64,000 bases of DNA from Shewanella loihica PV-4 (GCF_000016065.1 NC_009092.1:1736001-1800000), one strand, 5' to 3'. Shown: positions 28,380 through 38,643, counted from the stretch's first letter. The notes: generated from the letters alone by a model not told the origin. Program-made: numbers and translations.

Positions 28380-29006
28380 ATGAAAAATTATTTTGATAGC
28401 CCTTTTGCCGGCCAATCGCTAAAGGAGCAGGTCACTAATCCCAATATTATCGTGGGCGAGCATAGCTACTATTCTGGCTATTATCATCAACACAGCTTCG
28501 ATGACTGCGCCCGCTACCTAGCGCCCGATAGGGACGATGTCGACCGGCTTATCATAGGCAACTACTGTTCCATTGGCTCTGGCGCCGTGTTTATGATGGC
28601 GGGTAATCAGGGCCATAGAAGCGACTGGGTCAGTAGCTTTCCCTTTTTCTATCAACAGGGTGATAGCTTCTCGGGCGCCCAGGATGGTTTTGTCCGCGCC
28701 GGTGATACCCTGATAGGCAATGATGTCTGGATAGGCTCCGAAGCGATGATCATGCCCGGAGTCACAGTAGGGGATGGCGCTGTTATTGCGAGTCGCGCCG
28801 TGGTGACCAAAGATGTGCCAGCCTACGCCGTAGTAGGCGCCAACCCAGCGAAATTGATCCGCTATCGTTTTTCGGATGAAGAGGTCGCCATGTTAATGGA
28901 GATGCAGTGGTGGCACTGGAGTGATGACAAGGTGAAAGCGGCGATGCATCTGCTCTGTAGCAAGGATATTGCCGGCCTTTACGCCTATTGGCAGCAGACC
29001 CGTTAA
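28380..29006 (+). CDS. CatB-related hexapeptide O-acetyltransferase
   Basis: Resembles type B chloramphenicol/xenobiotic acetyltransferases: trimeric left-handed beta-helix enzymes using acetyl-CoA. The 208-aa protein has SYYSGYYH near the start, [22 protein letters not shown] with the probable catalytic His, and hexapeptide repeats [32 protein letters not shown]. The terminal PAKLIRYRF element follows. Length is right for CatB. Whether it acetylates chloramphenicol is unknown; chromosomal versions in Shewanella and Vibrio are common. It stands alone, with a GC hairpin after the stop. Confidence 0.85.
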   Translation: MKNYFDSPFAGQSLKEQVTNPNIIVGEHSYYSGYYHQHSFDDCARYLAPDRDDVDRLIIGNYCSIGSGAVFMMAGNQGHRSDWVSSFPFFYQQGDSFSGAQDGFVRAGDTLIGNDVWIGSEAMIMPGVTVGDGAVIASRAVVTKDVPAYAVVGANPAKLIRYRFSDEEVAMLMEMQWWHWSDDKVKAAMHLLCSKDIAGLYAYWQQTR

Positions 29007-29015
29007 CGTCTGCAG

Positions 29016-29036
29016 CGCGCCGCAGTCAGCGGCGCG
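29016..29036 (+). terminator. GC-rich hairpin after catB-like gene
   Basis: CGCGCCGC-AGTCA-GCGGCGCG, perfect 8-bp stem but followed only by TATCTGCTTTTA, so terminator efficiency is uncertain. Confidence 0.45.
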
Positions 29037-29104
29037 TATCTGCTTTTATATTTACCCGTAAATTCATATAAATCATCATTTTTACTCTCTAGCTGTAACG
29101 CCCA

Positions 29105-29194
29105 TTTCTTACTCCCTGCTTTCTTACTCCTTGTTTTCTTACGCCCTGTTTTCTTACCCCATGTTTTCTTACTCTTTTTTTTCTTAGCTTGGTT
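29105..29194. repeat. 15-bp minisatellite, six copies
   Basis: Six tandem units of the pattern TTTCTTACTCCCTGC with drift. Because 15 is divisible by three, the minus strand carries an open frame (29003-29305, TTG start) encoding a Lys-rich pentapeptide repeat (KKTxx). That frame has no convincing ribosome site or family, so I annotate only the repeat. The repeat lies in the 321-bp gap before the puuB-like gene. Confidence 0.75.
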
Positions 29195-29327
29195 TTTTCG
29201 AGCGAGTATCTCGTGAACTAGTTGACCTGAAATTGCACCTAGGTATACTCGAATATCAAACACGTTGTAAAAAATATAAAACAAAGCCGCATCATGGCGG
29301 CGCAACCTAACGATTAAGGAAAGCCGG

Positions 29328-30617
29328 ATGTCATTCGCTCGCTGTAACTCTTATTACAATGCCACCATCAAGCAGGAGACCTATTACCCAAGCCTAGAAG
29401 GGGAGCTGGATGTCGATGTGGTGATCATAGGTGCCGGTTTTACCGGTGTGGCGACCGCACTGGAGCTTGCCGAGCGTGGTGTCAAGGTGGCCGTGGTGGA
29501 GGCAAATAAGGTGGGTTGGGGGGCAACCGGTCGTAACGGCGGTCAGGTGACCGGCAGTCTATCTGGCGATAACGCCATGGTAAAACAGCTGCGCAATTGT
29601 ATCGGCCATGACGCAGAGGAGTTTGTCTGGAACCTGCGCTGGCGCGGCCATGAGATCATTAAAAAGCGGGTAGAAAAATATCAGATAGATTGTGACCTTA
29701 AATTCGGTCATCTGCACACCGCCTATAAGCCGGCCCATATGGCCGAGATGCAGACTACCTATGAAGAGGGGCTGAGGCGGGGCATGGGCGATGAGCTAAC
29801 CTTGCTGAGTAAGGCCGACATCCCCGATTATCTGGACACGCCGCTGTATCACGGTGGCTTATTGAATCGCCGCAACATGCATCTGCATTCGGTCAATCTC
29901 TGTATCGGCGAGGCGCGGGCCGCCGAGGCCTATGGCGCCTTGATCTTCGAAGGCTCACAGGTTTTGGACATTTCTGATGATAAGCGGGTTACCGTCACGA
30001 CCGACAAGGGGCGGATCACCGCCAACTGCGCCGTACTGGCGGGCAATGCCTACCATAGGTTGGCGCGTCATAAGTTAAGGGGCATGCTGTTTCCCGCATC
30101 CTTGGGCAACTGCGCCACGGTGAGACTGGACCCACAACTGGCCAAGCAGCTCAACCCCCATGATTTAGCCGTATATGATAGTCGTTTCGTGCTCGACTAT
30201 TACCGCATGACCGCCGATAACCGCTTGATGTTTGGCGGTGGCACCAACTATTCGGGGCGTGATTCTAAGAATGTGGCCGCCGAGCTGCGCCCGGCGATAG
30301 AGCGCACCTTCCCTAGGCTCAAGGGGGTGGAGATAGAGTTCGATTGGACCGGCATGGCGGGCATAGTGGTTAATCGTATCCCCCAGCTTGGTAAGGTATC
30401 CGAGCATCTGTTTTATTGTCAGGGCTACTCGGGTCATGGGGTGGCCACCTCGCACATCATGGGCGAGATCATGAGTCAGGCGGTGCAGGGACAGCTTGAG
30501 GAGTTCGACCTCTTCGCCCAGATGAAACAGATAAGATTGCCGGTGGGTGATTGGCTCGGTAATCAGGGGATGGCGCTGGGCATGCTCTATTACCGCATGA
30601 TGGAACATTTTAGGTAG
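29328..30617 (+). CDS. FAD-dependent oxidoreductase, PuuB-like
   Basis: A DAO-family flavoenzyme of 429 aa, closest in style to gamma-glutamylputrescine oxidase (PuuB) that oxidises gamma-Glu-putrescine in polyamine breakdown. The N-terminal dinucleotide fold is VVIIGAGFTGVATALELAERG, followed by NKVGWGATGRNGGQVTGSLSGD, a hallmark of this subgroup. FGGGTNYSGRD and YCQGYSGHGVATSHIMGE are near the C-terminus. No other puu genes are adjacent, so the substrate remains open. The ATG follows a purine-rich AAGGAAAG. Confidence 0.83.
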   Translation: MSFARCNSYYNATIKQETYYPSLEGELDVDVVIIGAGFTGVATALELAERGVKVAVVEANKVGWGATGRNGGQVTGSLSGDNAMVKQLRNCIGHDAEEFVWNLRWRGHEIIKKRVEKYQIDCDLKFGHLHTAYKPAHMAEMQTTYEEGLRRGMGDELTLLSKADIPDYLDTPLYHGGLLNRRNMHLHSVNLCIGEARAAEAYGALIFEGSQVLDISDDKRVTVTTDKGRITANCAVLAGNAYHRLARHKLRGMLFPASLGNCATVRLDPQLAKQLNPHDLAVYDSRFVLDYYRMTADNRLMFGGGTNYSGRDSKNVAAELRPAIERTFPRLKGVEIEFDWTGMAGIVVNRIPQLGKVSEHLFYCQGYSGHGVATSHIMGEIMSQAVQGQLEEFDLFAQMKQIRLPVGDWLGNQGMALGMLYYRMMEHFR

Positions 30618-30793
30618 CGAATGACTGGGCGAATCTCAGGTGTAAAGGCTTGTAAACAGCGAACTAAAACTTAAATTATCAACTCTTTGCAGTATTTTGT
30701 GAGGTGGATGCTGATCAGGGGCGTGATGGCGTGCTACATTTATGAACAAGGCATAAAATTTATCCATTTATCTGCTCAAGTAAAGGGGGCCTT

Positions 30794-31039
30794 ATGCTAG
30801 GTGAAAACCACTCGCTCATTAACGACTTTCCTGATTATCAAGACCTGATCCTCAAACTCACCGAATCCGATGATGGATTCGCGCAAGACAACAAGAAGTA
30901 CAGTTCGTTAGACAAAGAGATCCGAACCTTAGAGCTTAACGATGCGCCTATCGACGATAGCGCCATGCATCAGCTTAAGCACGATAGAGCCGAGCTGAAA
31001 GACGCCCTCTATCAACGTCTGCTCGACGCCAGTAACTGA
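30794..31039 (+). CDS. YdcH family protein (DUF465)
   Basis: An 81-aa helical protein with the DUF465 pattern: NKKYSSLDKEIRTLELNDAPIDDSAMHQLKHDRAELKDALYQRL. Two predicted amphipathic helices form a hairpin. Function is unknown; no partner is evident. AAAGGGGG precedes the ATG, and a terminator follows closely. Confidence 0.85.
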   Translation: MLGENHSLINDFPDYQDLILKLTESDDGFAQDNKKYSSLDKEIRTLELNDAPIDDSAMHQLKHDRAELKDALYQRLLDASN

Positions 31040-31082
31040 CACGCCAGCAGCCGGAGATCTGGCGTTAAGCGTTAAACAAGAG

Positions 31083-31119
31083 AAACGCGCCTTCATACCA
31101 GATGAAGGGGCGTTTTTTA
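31083..31119 (+). terminator. Intrinsic terminator after ydcH
   Basis: ACGCGCCTTCAT / ATGAAGGGGCGT stem with one internal mismatch and a T run; may also serve the convergent lysR. Confidence 0.85.
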
Positions 31120-31141
31120 CTGTCTTAAAACCTCGCAAGGT

Positions 31142-32011
31142 TTAGGGCAGGGCGCGGTCGAGAAACTCTACCATCAACTTCACCTTAGGTGAGAGGTGAC
31201 GGTTTTGGGGATAGAGGGCCCAGACACCTTCGTTTGGCTCCTGATAGGCGTTGAGCACTGACACTAAACGGCCCGCCTTAAGATCCTGGCCTATATAGTA
31301 GTTGGGCAGCTGCACCAGTCCCAGTCCCTTAAGCGCCGCGTCTCTTAGGCCGTGGCCGGTATTACACCTCAGATTGCCCTTTATCTTAAGCTGGCGCTCG
31401 CGCCCCTGTTCGAGAAAGCGCCAGTAGTCATGGTTGCCGATCAGGCAGTTGTGCCGGCTCAGTTCAGACAGGCTGTGGGGCTCGCCGAACCGCTTGAGAT
31501 AGTCCGGTGAGGCGCACACATAGTTGATCCGCTGACTGATCCGCTTAGCGATCAAACTAGAATCGGCCAACTTGCCGATGCGAATGGCCAGGTCTATGCC
31601 CGCATCCACCAGTCTCACCTGACGGTTGGTGAGGGCGATATCCACCTCGACGTTGGGGTAGGCGAGTAGGAAGTCGTTGACGACAGGCAGGATATATTTC
31701 TCGCCATAGGCCACCGGCGCCGTCATCCTCAATAGCCCCTGGGGCAGGCCTCTTAAGCTGCTCAGCGCGCGCTCGGCTTCTTCCAGGCCATCGAGCACCT
31801 GACGGCAATGCCGGTAGTAGAGATGCCCCTCTTCCGTCATGGAGACCTTGCGGGTGGTGCGATAGAGCAGCTTGGTATCCAGCCTCTGTTCCAGCGCGCC
31901 TACCTGGCGACTCACCTGGGCGGTAGAGATCCCTAAGCGCTTGCCCGCTTTAGTAAAACTCTCTGTCTCCGCCACCGCGACAAATTCGCTGACCCCTTCC
32001 CATTCCTGCAT
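31142..32011 (-). CDS. LysR-family transcriptional regulator
   Basis: 289 aa from ATG 32011 (MQEWEGVSEFVAVAETESFTKAG). The longer frame adds 20 residues with no helix-turn-helix similarity. The N-terminal winged HTH is KAGKRLGISTAQVSRQVGALEQRL, and the effector-binding domain covers about residues 90-285. It is divergent from frmA, across a 200-bp gap. LysR proteins usually control the divergent gene, so it may regulate the formaldehyde pathway. I saw no clean T-N11-A palindrome to support this. Confidence 0.88.
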   Translation of the reverse strand: MQEWEGVSEFVAVAETESFTKAGKRLGISTAQVSRQVGALEQRLDTKLLYRTTRKVSMTEEGHLYYRHCRQVLDGLEEAERALSSLRGLPQGLLRMTAPVAYGEKYILPVVNDFLLAYPNVEVDIALTNRQVRLVDAGIDLAIRIGKLADSSLIAKRISQRINYVCASPDYLKRFGEPHSLSELSRHNCLIGNHDYWRFLEQGRERQLKIKGNLRCNTGHGLRDAALKGLGLVQLPNYYIGQDLKAGRLVSVLNAYQEPNEGVWALYPQNRHLSPKVKLMVEFLDRALP

Positions 32012-32184
32012 GGCTTTAAACCTATTATTACTATTTGGTAAAAATGATTTGTATAAAACGGAGATTATCATCTCATGTGAAATAAATAAAATAGGCTCAA
32101 GTGATCAAATCCACCGTGATGCAACTGCTGGCGAGACAAGGTAATGGTCAGCGACTACATTGAAGTGGGCAGACAGATACATAG

Positions 32185-33342
<1,158 letters not shown>

Positions 33343-33402
33343 GCATCATTTGGCTTAGCTTAGGTGCAGACGCCCGCGTCTGCACCCTTTAGGGATGAGA
33401 GT

Positions 33403-34239
33403 ATGACCATAGAAAATATCAGTAGCAACAAGTGCTTTGGTGGTTGGCATAAACAGTATCAGCATCAGTCTCGGGTGCTAAATTGCGCCATGCGCTTCGC
33501 CATCTACCTGCCGCCTCAGGCCAGCGAGCAGAAGGTACCAGTACTTTACTGGCTATCGGGGCTGACCTGCACGGATGAGAACTTCATGCAAAAAGCCGGC
33601 GCCATGCGTATCGCGGCTGAACTTGGAGTAGCCATCGTCGCGCCTGATACTAGCCCAAGAGGGATGGAGGTGGCCGATGACGCAGCCTACGACCTGGGCC
33701 AAGGCGCGGGGTTTTATCTCAACGCGACTCAGGCGCCCTGGCAGGCGCATTATCAGATGTATGATTATGTGGTTGAGGAGCTCCCCGAGCTTATCGAGGC
33801 CCATTTTCCGATGACCGAGGCGCGCTCACTGGCCGGTCACTCCATGGGAGGGCACGGCGCCTTGACCATAGGCCTTAAGCATCCAGATCGTTATCGCTCT
33901 GTCTCGGCCTTTAGCCCTATCGTCAATCCTATCAACTGCCCGTGGGGGCAGAAGGCCTTTACTGAGTATCTGGGTAAGAATCGAGATGCTTGGCTGGCCT
34001 ATGATGCCTGTGAGCTGATGAAGCAGGCCAGTTGCGATCTGCCGATTTTTATCGATCAGGGCAGTAGTGACAACTTCCTCGAGGAGCAGTTAAGGCCTGA
34101 GGCCTTGATTGCGGTGGCCAAGGAGAAGGAGTATCCGCTGATCCTACGCATGCAGGAGGGGTACGATCACAGCTATTACTTCATCGCCACCTTTATCGAA
34201 GATCACCTGAGATTCCACGCTAAGTATCTCTATGATTAA
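33403..34239 (+). CDS. frmB: S-formylglutathione hydrolase
   Basis: A serine esterase that hydrolyses S-formylglutathione to formate and glutathione, completing the pathway started by FrmA. ATG 33403 (MTIENISSNKCFGGWHKQY) gives 278 aa, matching E. coli FrmB (277). The 13 upstream codons in frame are not conserved, and a GAGAG element precedes this ATG. The nucleophile elbow is AGHSMGGHGAL, the acid Asp lies in IDQGSSDNFL, and the base His in GYDHSYYFIATF. Confidence 0.94.
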   Translation: MTIENISSNKCFGGWHKQYQHQSRVLNCAMRFAIYLPPQASEQKVPVLYWLSGLTCTDENFMQKAGAMRIAAELGVAIVAPDTSPRGMEVADDAAYDLGQGAGFYLNATQAPWQAHYQMYDYVVEELPELIEAHFPMTEARSLAGHSMGGHGALTIGLKHPDRYRSVSAFSPIVNPINCPWGQKAFTEYLGKNRDAWLAYDACELMKQASCDLPIFIDQGSSDNFLEEQLRPEALIAVAKEKEYPLILRMQEGYDHSYYFIATFIEDHLRFHAKYLYD

Positions 34240-34247
34240 TTTTGCAA

Positions 34248-34274
34248 GAGACCCAAATATATTATTTGGGTCTC
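34248..34274. repeat. Inverted repeat between frmB and MFS gene
   Basis: GAGACCCAAAT-ATATT-ATTTGGGTCTC, perfect 11-bp arms. It overlaps the end of the convergent MFS gene (stop at 34262). There is no T run on the plus strand and only weak T on the minus, so it is a possible but atypical bidirectional terminator. Confidence 0.65.
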
Positions 34275-35800
34275 GCGGGGTGATTTGCCCACTTCATCGT
34301 GAGCACCATGCTGGGTATGATGATAAGGGTCGTAGCGATTAACCATTGATAGTTGTTTACGCCGGCCACAGACAGCGCCTGCGTCTTAAGTTGGCTCATC
34401 AACAGCAGGGCTGAGCGCTCGGGCGTCGGTGCCAGCGTTGACTGCTGTAGGCTGGCAGTGATCAGCTGTTGGTGGTGGATGAACGTCTCGTTTAGAGGGT
34501 CATAGTTTTCGGCTAACTTTTGCATGGCGTTGCTGGTTTCTATCGTCATGAAACGAGAAAACTCCCCTATGGCAGACAGCGAGCCTAGATTACGAAATAG
34601 GTAGAACCAGGCGATCGTTTCGAGCAGGTGCTGTCTTGGTAAACTACGCAGAATATGTATGGTCAGCGTGATGTTGAGTATTCCAATGGCGAAGCCTTTA
34701 AGCAATATTGCAGGCCAAAGATAAGCTTGACCTATCAAGGCATTGCTTCCCGTTAGCCATATACAGGTAGCTATCATCATGATGATACCTATGGGGACGA
34801 CTTTGAAGGGATTACGATCGGGGTTGCAGGTGGCGAAGAGTGCAACGCCAAGGCCAGCAAGCATGCCGACAAAGCCGATAAGGTTGATATAACCGGCGTT
34901 AGCGGCGCTGTATTGCATTATTTTCGTCATATACACAGAGGTGAGCATGGAGATGGCTAATACGACAAAGCCTGCGATGGCGGCTTGTAACATGCTCAGT
35001 TTCCCAATACGGCTAGCCAAGACGCTTGCGTCTAAATATTGTCCTCGTCCCCGGCGGTTTTTTATTGCTAAGCCTAATAGTGTTATCGCCGAGGCGGTAA
35101 TTAGCGTAATCCAGATAATGCTCGGCGTTTCAAACCAGTCAAAGCGCTCGCCCCGAAGCAGTATGTAGGCAATGCCACAGCTAGCGATCGTCAGCAACAG
35201 GGCTTGTAACCAGTTAAAGCCTATTTCCTGTGTCTCTTCCAGATGGGGCCAGTGACCGAATCGCGCCCAGCTGAGCATGAGTAAGAAGGGGACTAGCTGT
35301 AGTGAGAAAGACCATCGCCATAAATTGTTCTCTGCCAGGATAGACAGTAGGTAGGGGTAGATGCCCAGCGGAACTAAAACCGCCACTAGCAGCACTAGGC
35401 TCTCGGCATAAGCAATAGCCCTGAAGTTAAGATTCTTTAAGATGATGGCGTGGGCGAACAGCACTAGAAAGCTTGCCGATAAGCCGTGCCCAAACCAACT
35501 CAACATCTGAGGTGCTGGTTGCATGCATAGGCTGCTGGCCAGTGTACTGAATAGGCCTACGACTGCGCCAATACGAAATAGCTGCCTATAGCCGAAACGA
35601 CTAGCCAGCCAGGCGCCGAGCGGAAGCGCAATCAGTAAACCAAAAGTATTAAGTGTGTTAAACCAGCTGGCCTCATCCAGAGACAAGCCAACACTCGCTG
35701 CTATCTGTGAGGCGCTACTATTATAGATTTGACCGGTAATGCTCTGGGGAATCACTGCAAGTAGAGCTAAGAGCAGAATATTGAGAACCTGTTTATTCAT
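34262..35800 (-). CDS. MFS efflux transporter, DHA2/EmrB-like
   Basis: An inner-membrane drug/H+ antiporter. The 512-aa protein has about 14 membrane helices, as in DHA2 transporters. A motif A-like GAWLASRFGYRQLFRIGAV follows helix 2, and a large periplasmic loop near the C-terminus (about residues 415-480) is rich in Gln/Thr. It follows the HlyD-like gene by 14 bp and would work with it as an EmrAB-type tripartite pump. Controlled by the divergent TetR, by inference. Confidence 0.85.
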   Translation of the reverse strand: MNKQVLNILLLALLAVIPQSITGQIYNSSASQIAASVGLSLDEASWFNTLNTFGLLIALPLGAWLASRFGYRQLFRIGAVVGLFSTLASSLCMQPAPQMLSWFGHGLSASFLVLFAHAIILKNLNFRAIAYAESLVLLVAVLVPLGIYPYLLSILAENNLWRWSFSLQLVPFLLMLSWARFGHWPHLEETQEIGFNWLQALLLTIASCGIAYILLRGERFDWFETPSIIWITLITASAITLLGLAIKNRRGRGQYLDASVLASRIGKLSMLQAAIAGFVVLAISMLTSVYMTKIMQYSAANAGYINLIGFVGMLAGLGVALFATCNPDRNPFKVVPIGIIMMIATCIWLTGSNALIGQAYLWPAILLKGFAIGILNITLTIHILRSLPRQHLLETIAWFYLFRNLGSLSAIGEFSRFMTIETSNAMQKLAENYDPLNETFIHHQQLITASLQQSTLAPTPERSALLLMSQLKTQALSVAGVNNYQWLIATTLIIIPSMVLTMKWANHPARPK

Positions 35801-35814
35801 AAGAACCTACCATC

Positions 35815-36873
35815 TCAATGATTGGTATCGATTGTTACCTCAGCCGATAAGCCGGGTACAATTCTGCCTTGGAGTGCCCTGGGGATCTCGAGGGCAATCT
35901 TGATGGGAACGCGTTGTACGATCTTGACGAAGTTGCCTGTCGCATTGTCCGGTGGCAGTAGACCAAATTGCGCGCCTGTCGCTGGCGCAATGCTCAATAC
36001 CCGTCCTTTAAGGTGTTCCTCGGGAAAGCTGTCGAGCATCACGTCGACAAGCTGACCTGGCAATATATTTGTGATTTGGGTTTCCTTATAGTTGGCCTCT
36101 ATCCAGATAGATTCGACAGGAACGATAGCCAGAAGGGGAGCGCCTTTACTGGCAAAGCGTCCGGCGCGCAGGGCGCGATTACCTATGATGCCGGCAACGG
36201 GGGCTCTGACCTGTGTATTCTCTAATCTTAGTTTGGCCAGTGCCAGCGCAGCATTGGCCTGCTCGGCTTGGGCATTCAAACGAGCCTTATCACTCCTAAG
36301 GGTGTTGAGTTGTTGTTTGGCCGAACTAAGCTGTAACTGGCTCGCAGCCAGTTTCGCTTTCGCCTGATTGTTCTTATTGGTTTGCGCTTCAAACTGTGAT
36401 TGAGAAATGAGTTCCTTATCTAACAGGTTTTGCAGTCGATGCCATTCCGCCCGATGAAATGTGGCATCGGCCATAGTCGAGTCTATCTGAGTCGATACCT
36501 GTTTTATTGATATCTGCTGTAGCTTTATACGCTCATCTATATTGGCAATTGCCGCCTGCGCCATGGTCAGTCCTGCCTTGGCTTGATTGTATTGAGCCAG
36601 ATAATCTCTGTCGTCAATTTGTGCCAGCAGTTCACCTGCTTCTACATATTGGTTATCGGTTATGTAGACGTGATTAATAATGCCCGATACCTCGGCACTC
36701 ACTTGCGAAATTTCCCCCTGAACATAGGCGTTATCTGTGCTGATCAAGCCTGCTTTGGGAAACTGGTAATAATAAAACAGAGAAGCGAATAACATCATGC
36801 TGCTGATAATTATCGCTTTTTTAATTTTGTTGCCCTGTGTTTTGCGAAGAAGTTGTTTCATGATGACGACCAT
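35815..36873 (-). CDS. HlyD/EmrA-family membrane fusion protein
   Basis: The periplasmic adaptor of the efflux pump. The 352-aa protein has an N-terminal anchor helix (KAIIISSMMLFASLFYYYQF) and a split biotinyl-lipoyl domain (STDNAYVQGEISQVSAEVSGIIN and NTQVRAPVAGIIGNRALRAGRFAS). A long Gln/Ala-rich coiled-coil hairpin (about residues 95-210) lies between. A beta-barrel segment IVPVESIWIEANYKETQI follows. Two starts are possible, 36873 and 36861; neither has a strong Shine-Dalgarno. First gene of the pump operon. Confidence 0.88.
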   Translation of the reverse strand: MVVIMKQLLRKTQGNKIKKAIIISSMMLFASLFYYYQFPKAGLISTDNAYVQGEISQVSAEVSGIINHVYITDNQYVEAGELLAQIDDRDYLAQYNQAKAGLTMAQAAIANIDERIKLQQISIKQVSTQIDSTMADATFHRAEWHRLQNLLDKELISQSQFEAQTNKNNQAKAKLAASQLQLSSAKQQLNTLRSDKARLNAQAEQANAALALAKLRLENTQVRAPVAGIIGNRALRAGRFASKGAPLLAIVPVESIWIEANYKETQITNILPGQLVDVMLDSFPEEHLKGRVLSIAPATGAQFGLLPPDNATGNFVKIVQRVPIKIALEIPRALQGRIVPGLSAEVTIDTNH

Positions 36874-36874
36874 A

Positions 36875-36905
36875 GATATAATACTGTACCGTTCAGTATC
36901 ATATC
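36875..36905. promoter_or_regulatory. Candidate TetR operator
   Basis: Twelve-base arms GATATAATACTG and CAGTATCATATC (one mismatch) around a 7-bp centre. It covers the -10 region and predicted start of the efflux promoter, so repressor binding would block RNA polymerase. Confidence 0.65.
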
Positions 36906-36926
36906 TGTGGTTCGAAAAGGATGCAA
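36898..36926 (-). promoter_or_regulatory. Promoter of the efflux operon
   Basis: Minus strand: -35 TTGCAT (36926-36921), 17-bp spacer, -10 TATGAT (36903-36898). Predicted start near 36891, inside the TetR palindrome. Confidence 0.65.
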
Positions 36927-36980
36927 CCTTATCCTATAAAAAAGTGTACTATGGGGTATCAAAAGTTAGAGGAGGTGTTT

Positions 36981-37580
36981 ATGCGACCATCGAGTTTGAG
37001 AAAGCGGCAGAAGTATTTGCAGGTAGCCGCAGAACTCTTTTTAGAGCAGGGCTATGAAGGCACCAGCCTAGATCAGTTGATAGAGCATTGTGGTGGCTCA
37101 AAGCTTACCTTGTATAACTACTTTAATGATAAACAAGGCCTGTTAAAAGCCGTGGTTGTTGAACTGACCGAACGCCTGCAACTGGGGTTAAGCATCGACG
37201 TAGATGCCGATAGAGTATTTAGGGAAGAGTTATTGTCTTTCGCGTTGAAATATTTGGAGTTTATCTATCACCCTGAGCTCTTGAAGTTGGCGCGCTTACT
37301 GATGACACAGACAAAAACCGCACCGGAATTAGTGGCATTTTTTCTTGAGCGAAGTTCAGGCCATTCTCAACAAGCATTACAGGATTATTTGATGCATCGA
37401 CAAGCGATGGACAAACTCGTCATCACAGACTTGGCCATAGCGAGCGAACAATTTCTCGGTGCATTAAAGGGAAATCGTCATTTCGAAGCCTTATTCGGTG
37501 GGCAAATGTTGACATCTGATGAAATGAAAATTTACGCAAAGCATGCAGTAGATAACTTTATTCGCTGTTATCAATCTTGA
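36981..37580 (+). CDS. TetR-family transcriptional repressor
   Basis: 199 aa from ATG 36981, chosen because AGAGGAGG lies just before it; the longer frame from 36921 lacks a ribosome site. The N-terminal HTH is RQKYLQVAAELFLEQGYEGTSLDQLIEHCGGSKLTLYNYFNDKQGLL, with the ligand-binding helices after residue 60. The C-terminal part resembles the AefR-like subgroup. Divergent from the HlyD-MFS pump and with the palindrome between, it most likely represses the pump and itself. Confidence 0.9.
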   Translation: MRPSSLRKRQKYLQVAAELFLEQGYEGTSLDQLIEHCGGSKLTLYNYFNDKQGLLKAVVVELTERLQLGLSIDVDADRVFREELLSFALKYLEFIYHPELLKLARLLMTQTKTAPELVAFFLERSSGHSQQALQDYLMHRQAMDKLVITDLAIASEQFLGALKGNRHFEALFGGQMLTSDEMKIYAKHAVDNFIRCYQS

Positions 37581-37733
37581 ACACAAATTTGCCGAAAGCT
37601 GCGGACTGGAGTCGACAGGTTCGGTTATTTGCCAAAAGTGCTTATTTATGAGGAATGCTTCTTGGCTGAGATCTATTGAGGCTTGGGAATAGACAGGGAG
37701 AGAAAGGGAAGATCATAGGATCTTCCACCTAGG

Positions 37734-38393
37734 TTAAAGCTCGACCTTTTCCATCTCCAGCTGCTGCAGGGCGATAACTGCCTGGGTGCGATTTCTCACC
37801 CCGAGTTTTCTAAAGATGGCGGTGGCGTGGGCCTTGATGGTGGCCTCGGATACGCCCAGGTCATAGGCGATCTGCTTGTTGAGCAGGCCTTCGGCAAACA
37901 TCTGCAGCACCTTATACTGTTGCGGCGTGAGATCGGCGAGCTTGGCCGCCATCTGATCCGTGGCATCTTCGTTGATCTCTTGCAATTCTATATTGTCTGG
38001 TAGCCAAATATCGCCATAGAGCACAGCCGTGAGTGCCTCTGAGAGGGTTTCCATGGAGGCAGACTTGGGAATAAACCCGGCGCTACCATAGTGAACGGCG
38101 CGGCTGATGGTCATGGCATCTTCGTGAGCGGAGATCACCACCACAGGCAGTTCGGGGAAATGGGTTCTTAGGTGTATTAAGGTGGAATAGCCATGGGAGC
38201 CGGGCATCTGTAGATCCAGCAATACTAAGTCATAGGCGGTGTTGCCCTGTTCCAATAGGCCTTGTAGGGCTTCGGCGCTGTCGGCCTCAAACCATTGGGT
38301 GTCGGCAAAGGCGCCGCTCAATGCCTGTCGCAGCGCATTCCTAAATAATGGATGATCATCTGCGATGATGATGTGCAAGTTTTCGAGCTTCAT
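37734..38393 (-). CDS. crbR: LuxR-type response regulator CrbR
   Basis: DNA-binding partner of CrbS and activator of acs in Vibrio and Pseudomonas (where the orthologue is called ErdR). The 219-aa protein has a receiver with acidic Asp12-Asp13, phospho-acceptor Asp60 (VLLDLQMPG) and Lys110. A LuxR HTH follows (LTPQQYKVLQMFAEGLLNKQIAYDLGVSEATIKAHATAIFRKLGV). The kinase crbS is about 10 kb away in this window. A palindrome matching the acs-crbS one lies upstream. Confidence 0.85.
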   Translation of the reverse strand: MKLENLHIIIADDHPLFRNALRQALSGAFADTQWFEADSAEALQGLLEQGNTAYDLVLLDLQMPGSHGYSTLIHLRTHFPELPVVVISAHEDAMTISRAVHYGSAGFIPKSASMETLSEALTAVLYGDIWLPDNIELQEINEDATDQMAAKLADLTPQQYKVLQMFAEGLLNKQIAYDLGVSEATIKAHATAIFRKLGVRNRTQAVIALQQLEMEKVEL

Positions 38394-38511
38394 TGCTTTT
38401 TGATTATCTTTGTTGCACTTGAAGGTAAAGTCAATGTAACAGATAAATGACTCAGTATTCTATTGCTTTTGTGTCTGGGTGACGGGATTTTTTCGTTTTT
38501 ACAAACAATTA

Positions 38512-38527
38512 TTAGACTTAAGTCTAA
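38512..38527. promoter_or_regulatory. Candidate CrbR operator upstream of crbR
   Basis: TTAGACTTAAGTCTAA, a perfect 16-bp palindrome about 125 bp before the crbR start. It shares TTAGAC-N4-GTCTA with the acs-crbS site, suggesting autoregulation. Confidence 0.55.
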
Positions 38528-38643
38528 TGAGTCTTCGGCTGACAGCGGAGATACGAGGTGCGAGATTAGGGAAGGTAAGAGGCGAGAAGTGAGAGGAGAG
38601 AGGTCGGCAGGTGTGCGCCCGCCGACAGGAGACCTTCTTAGGA

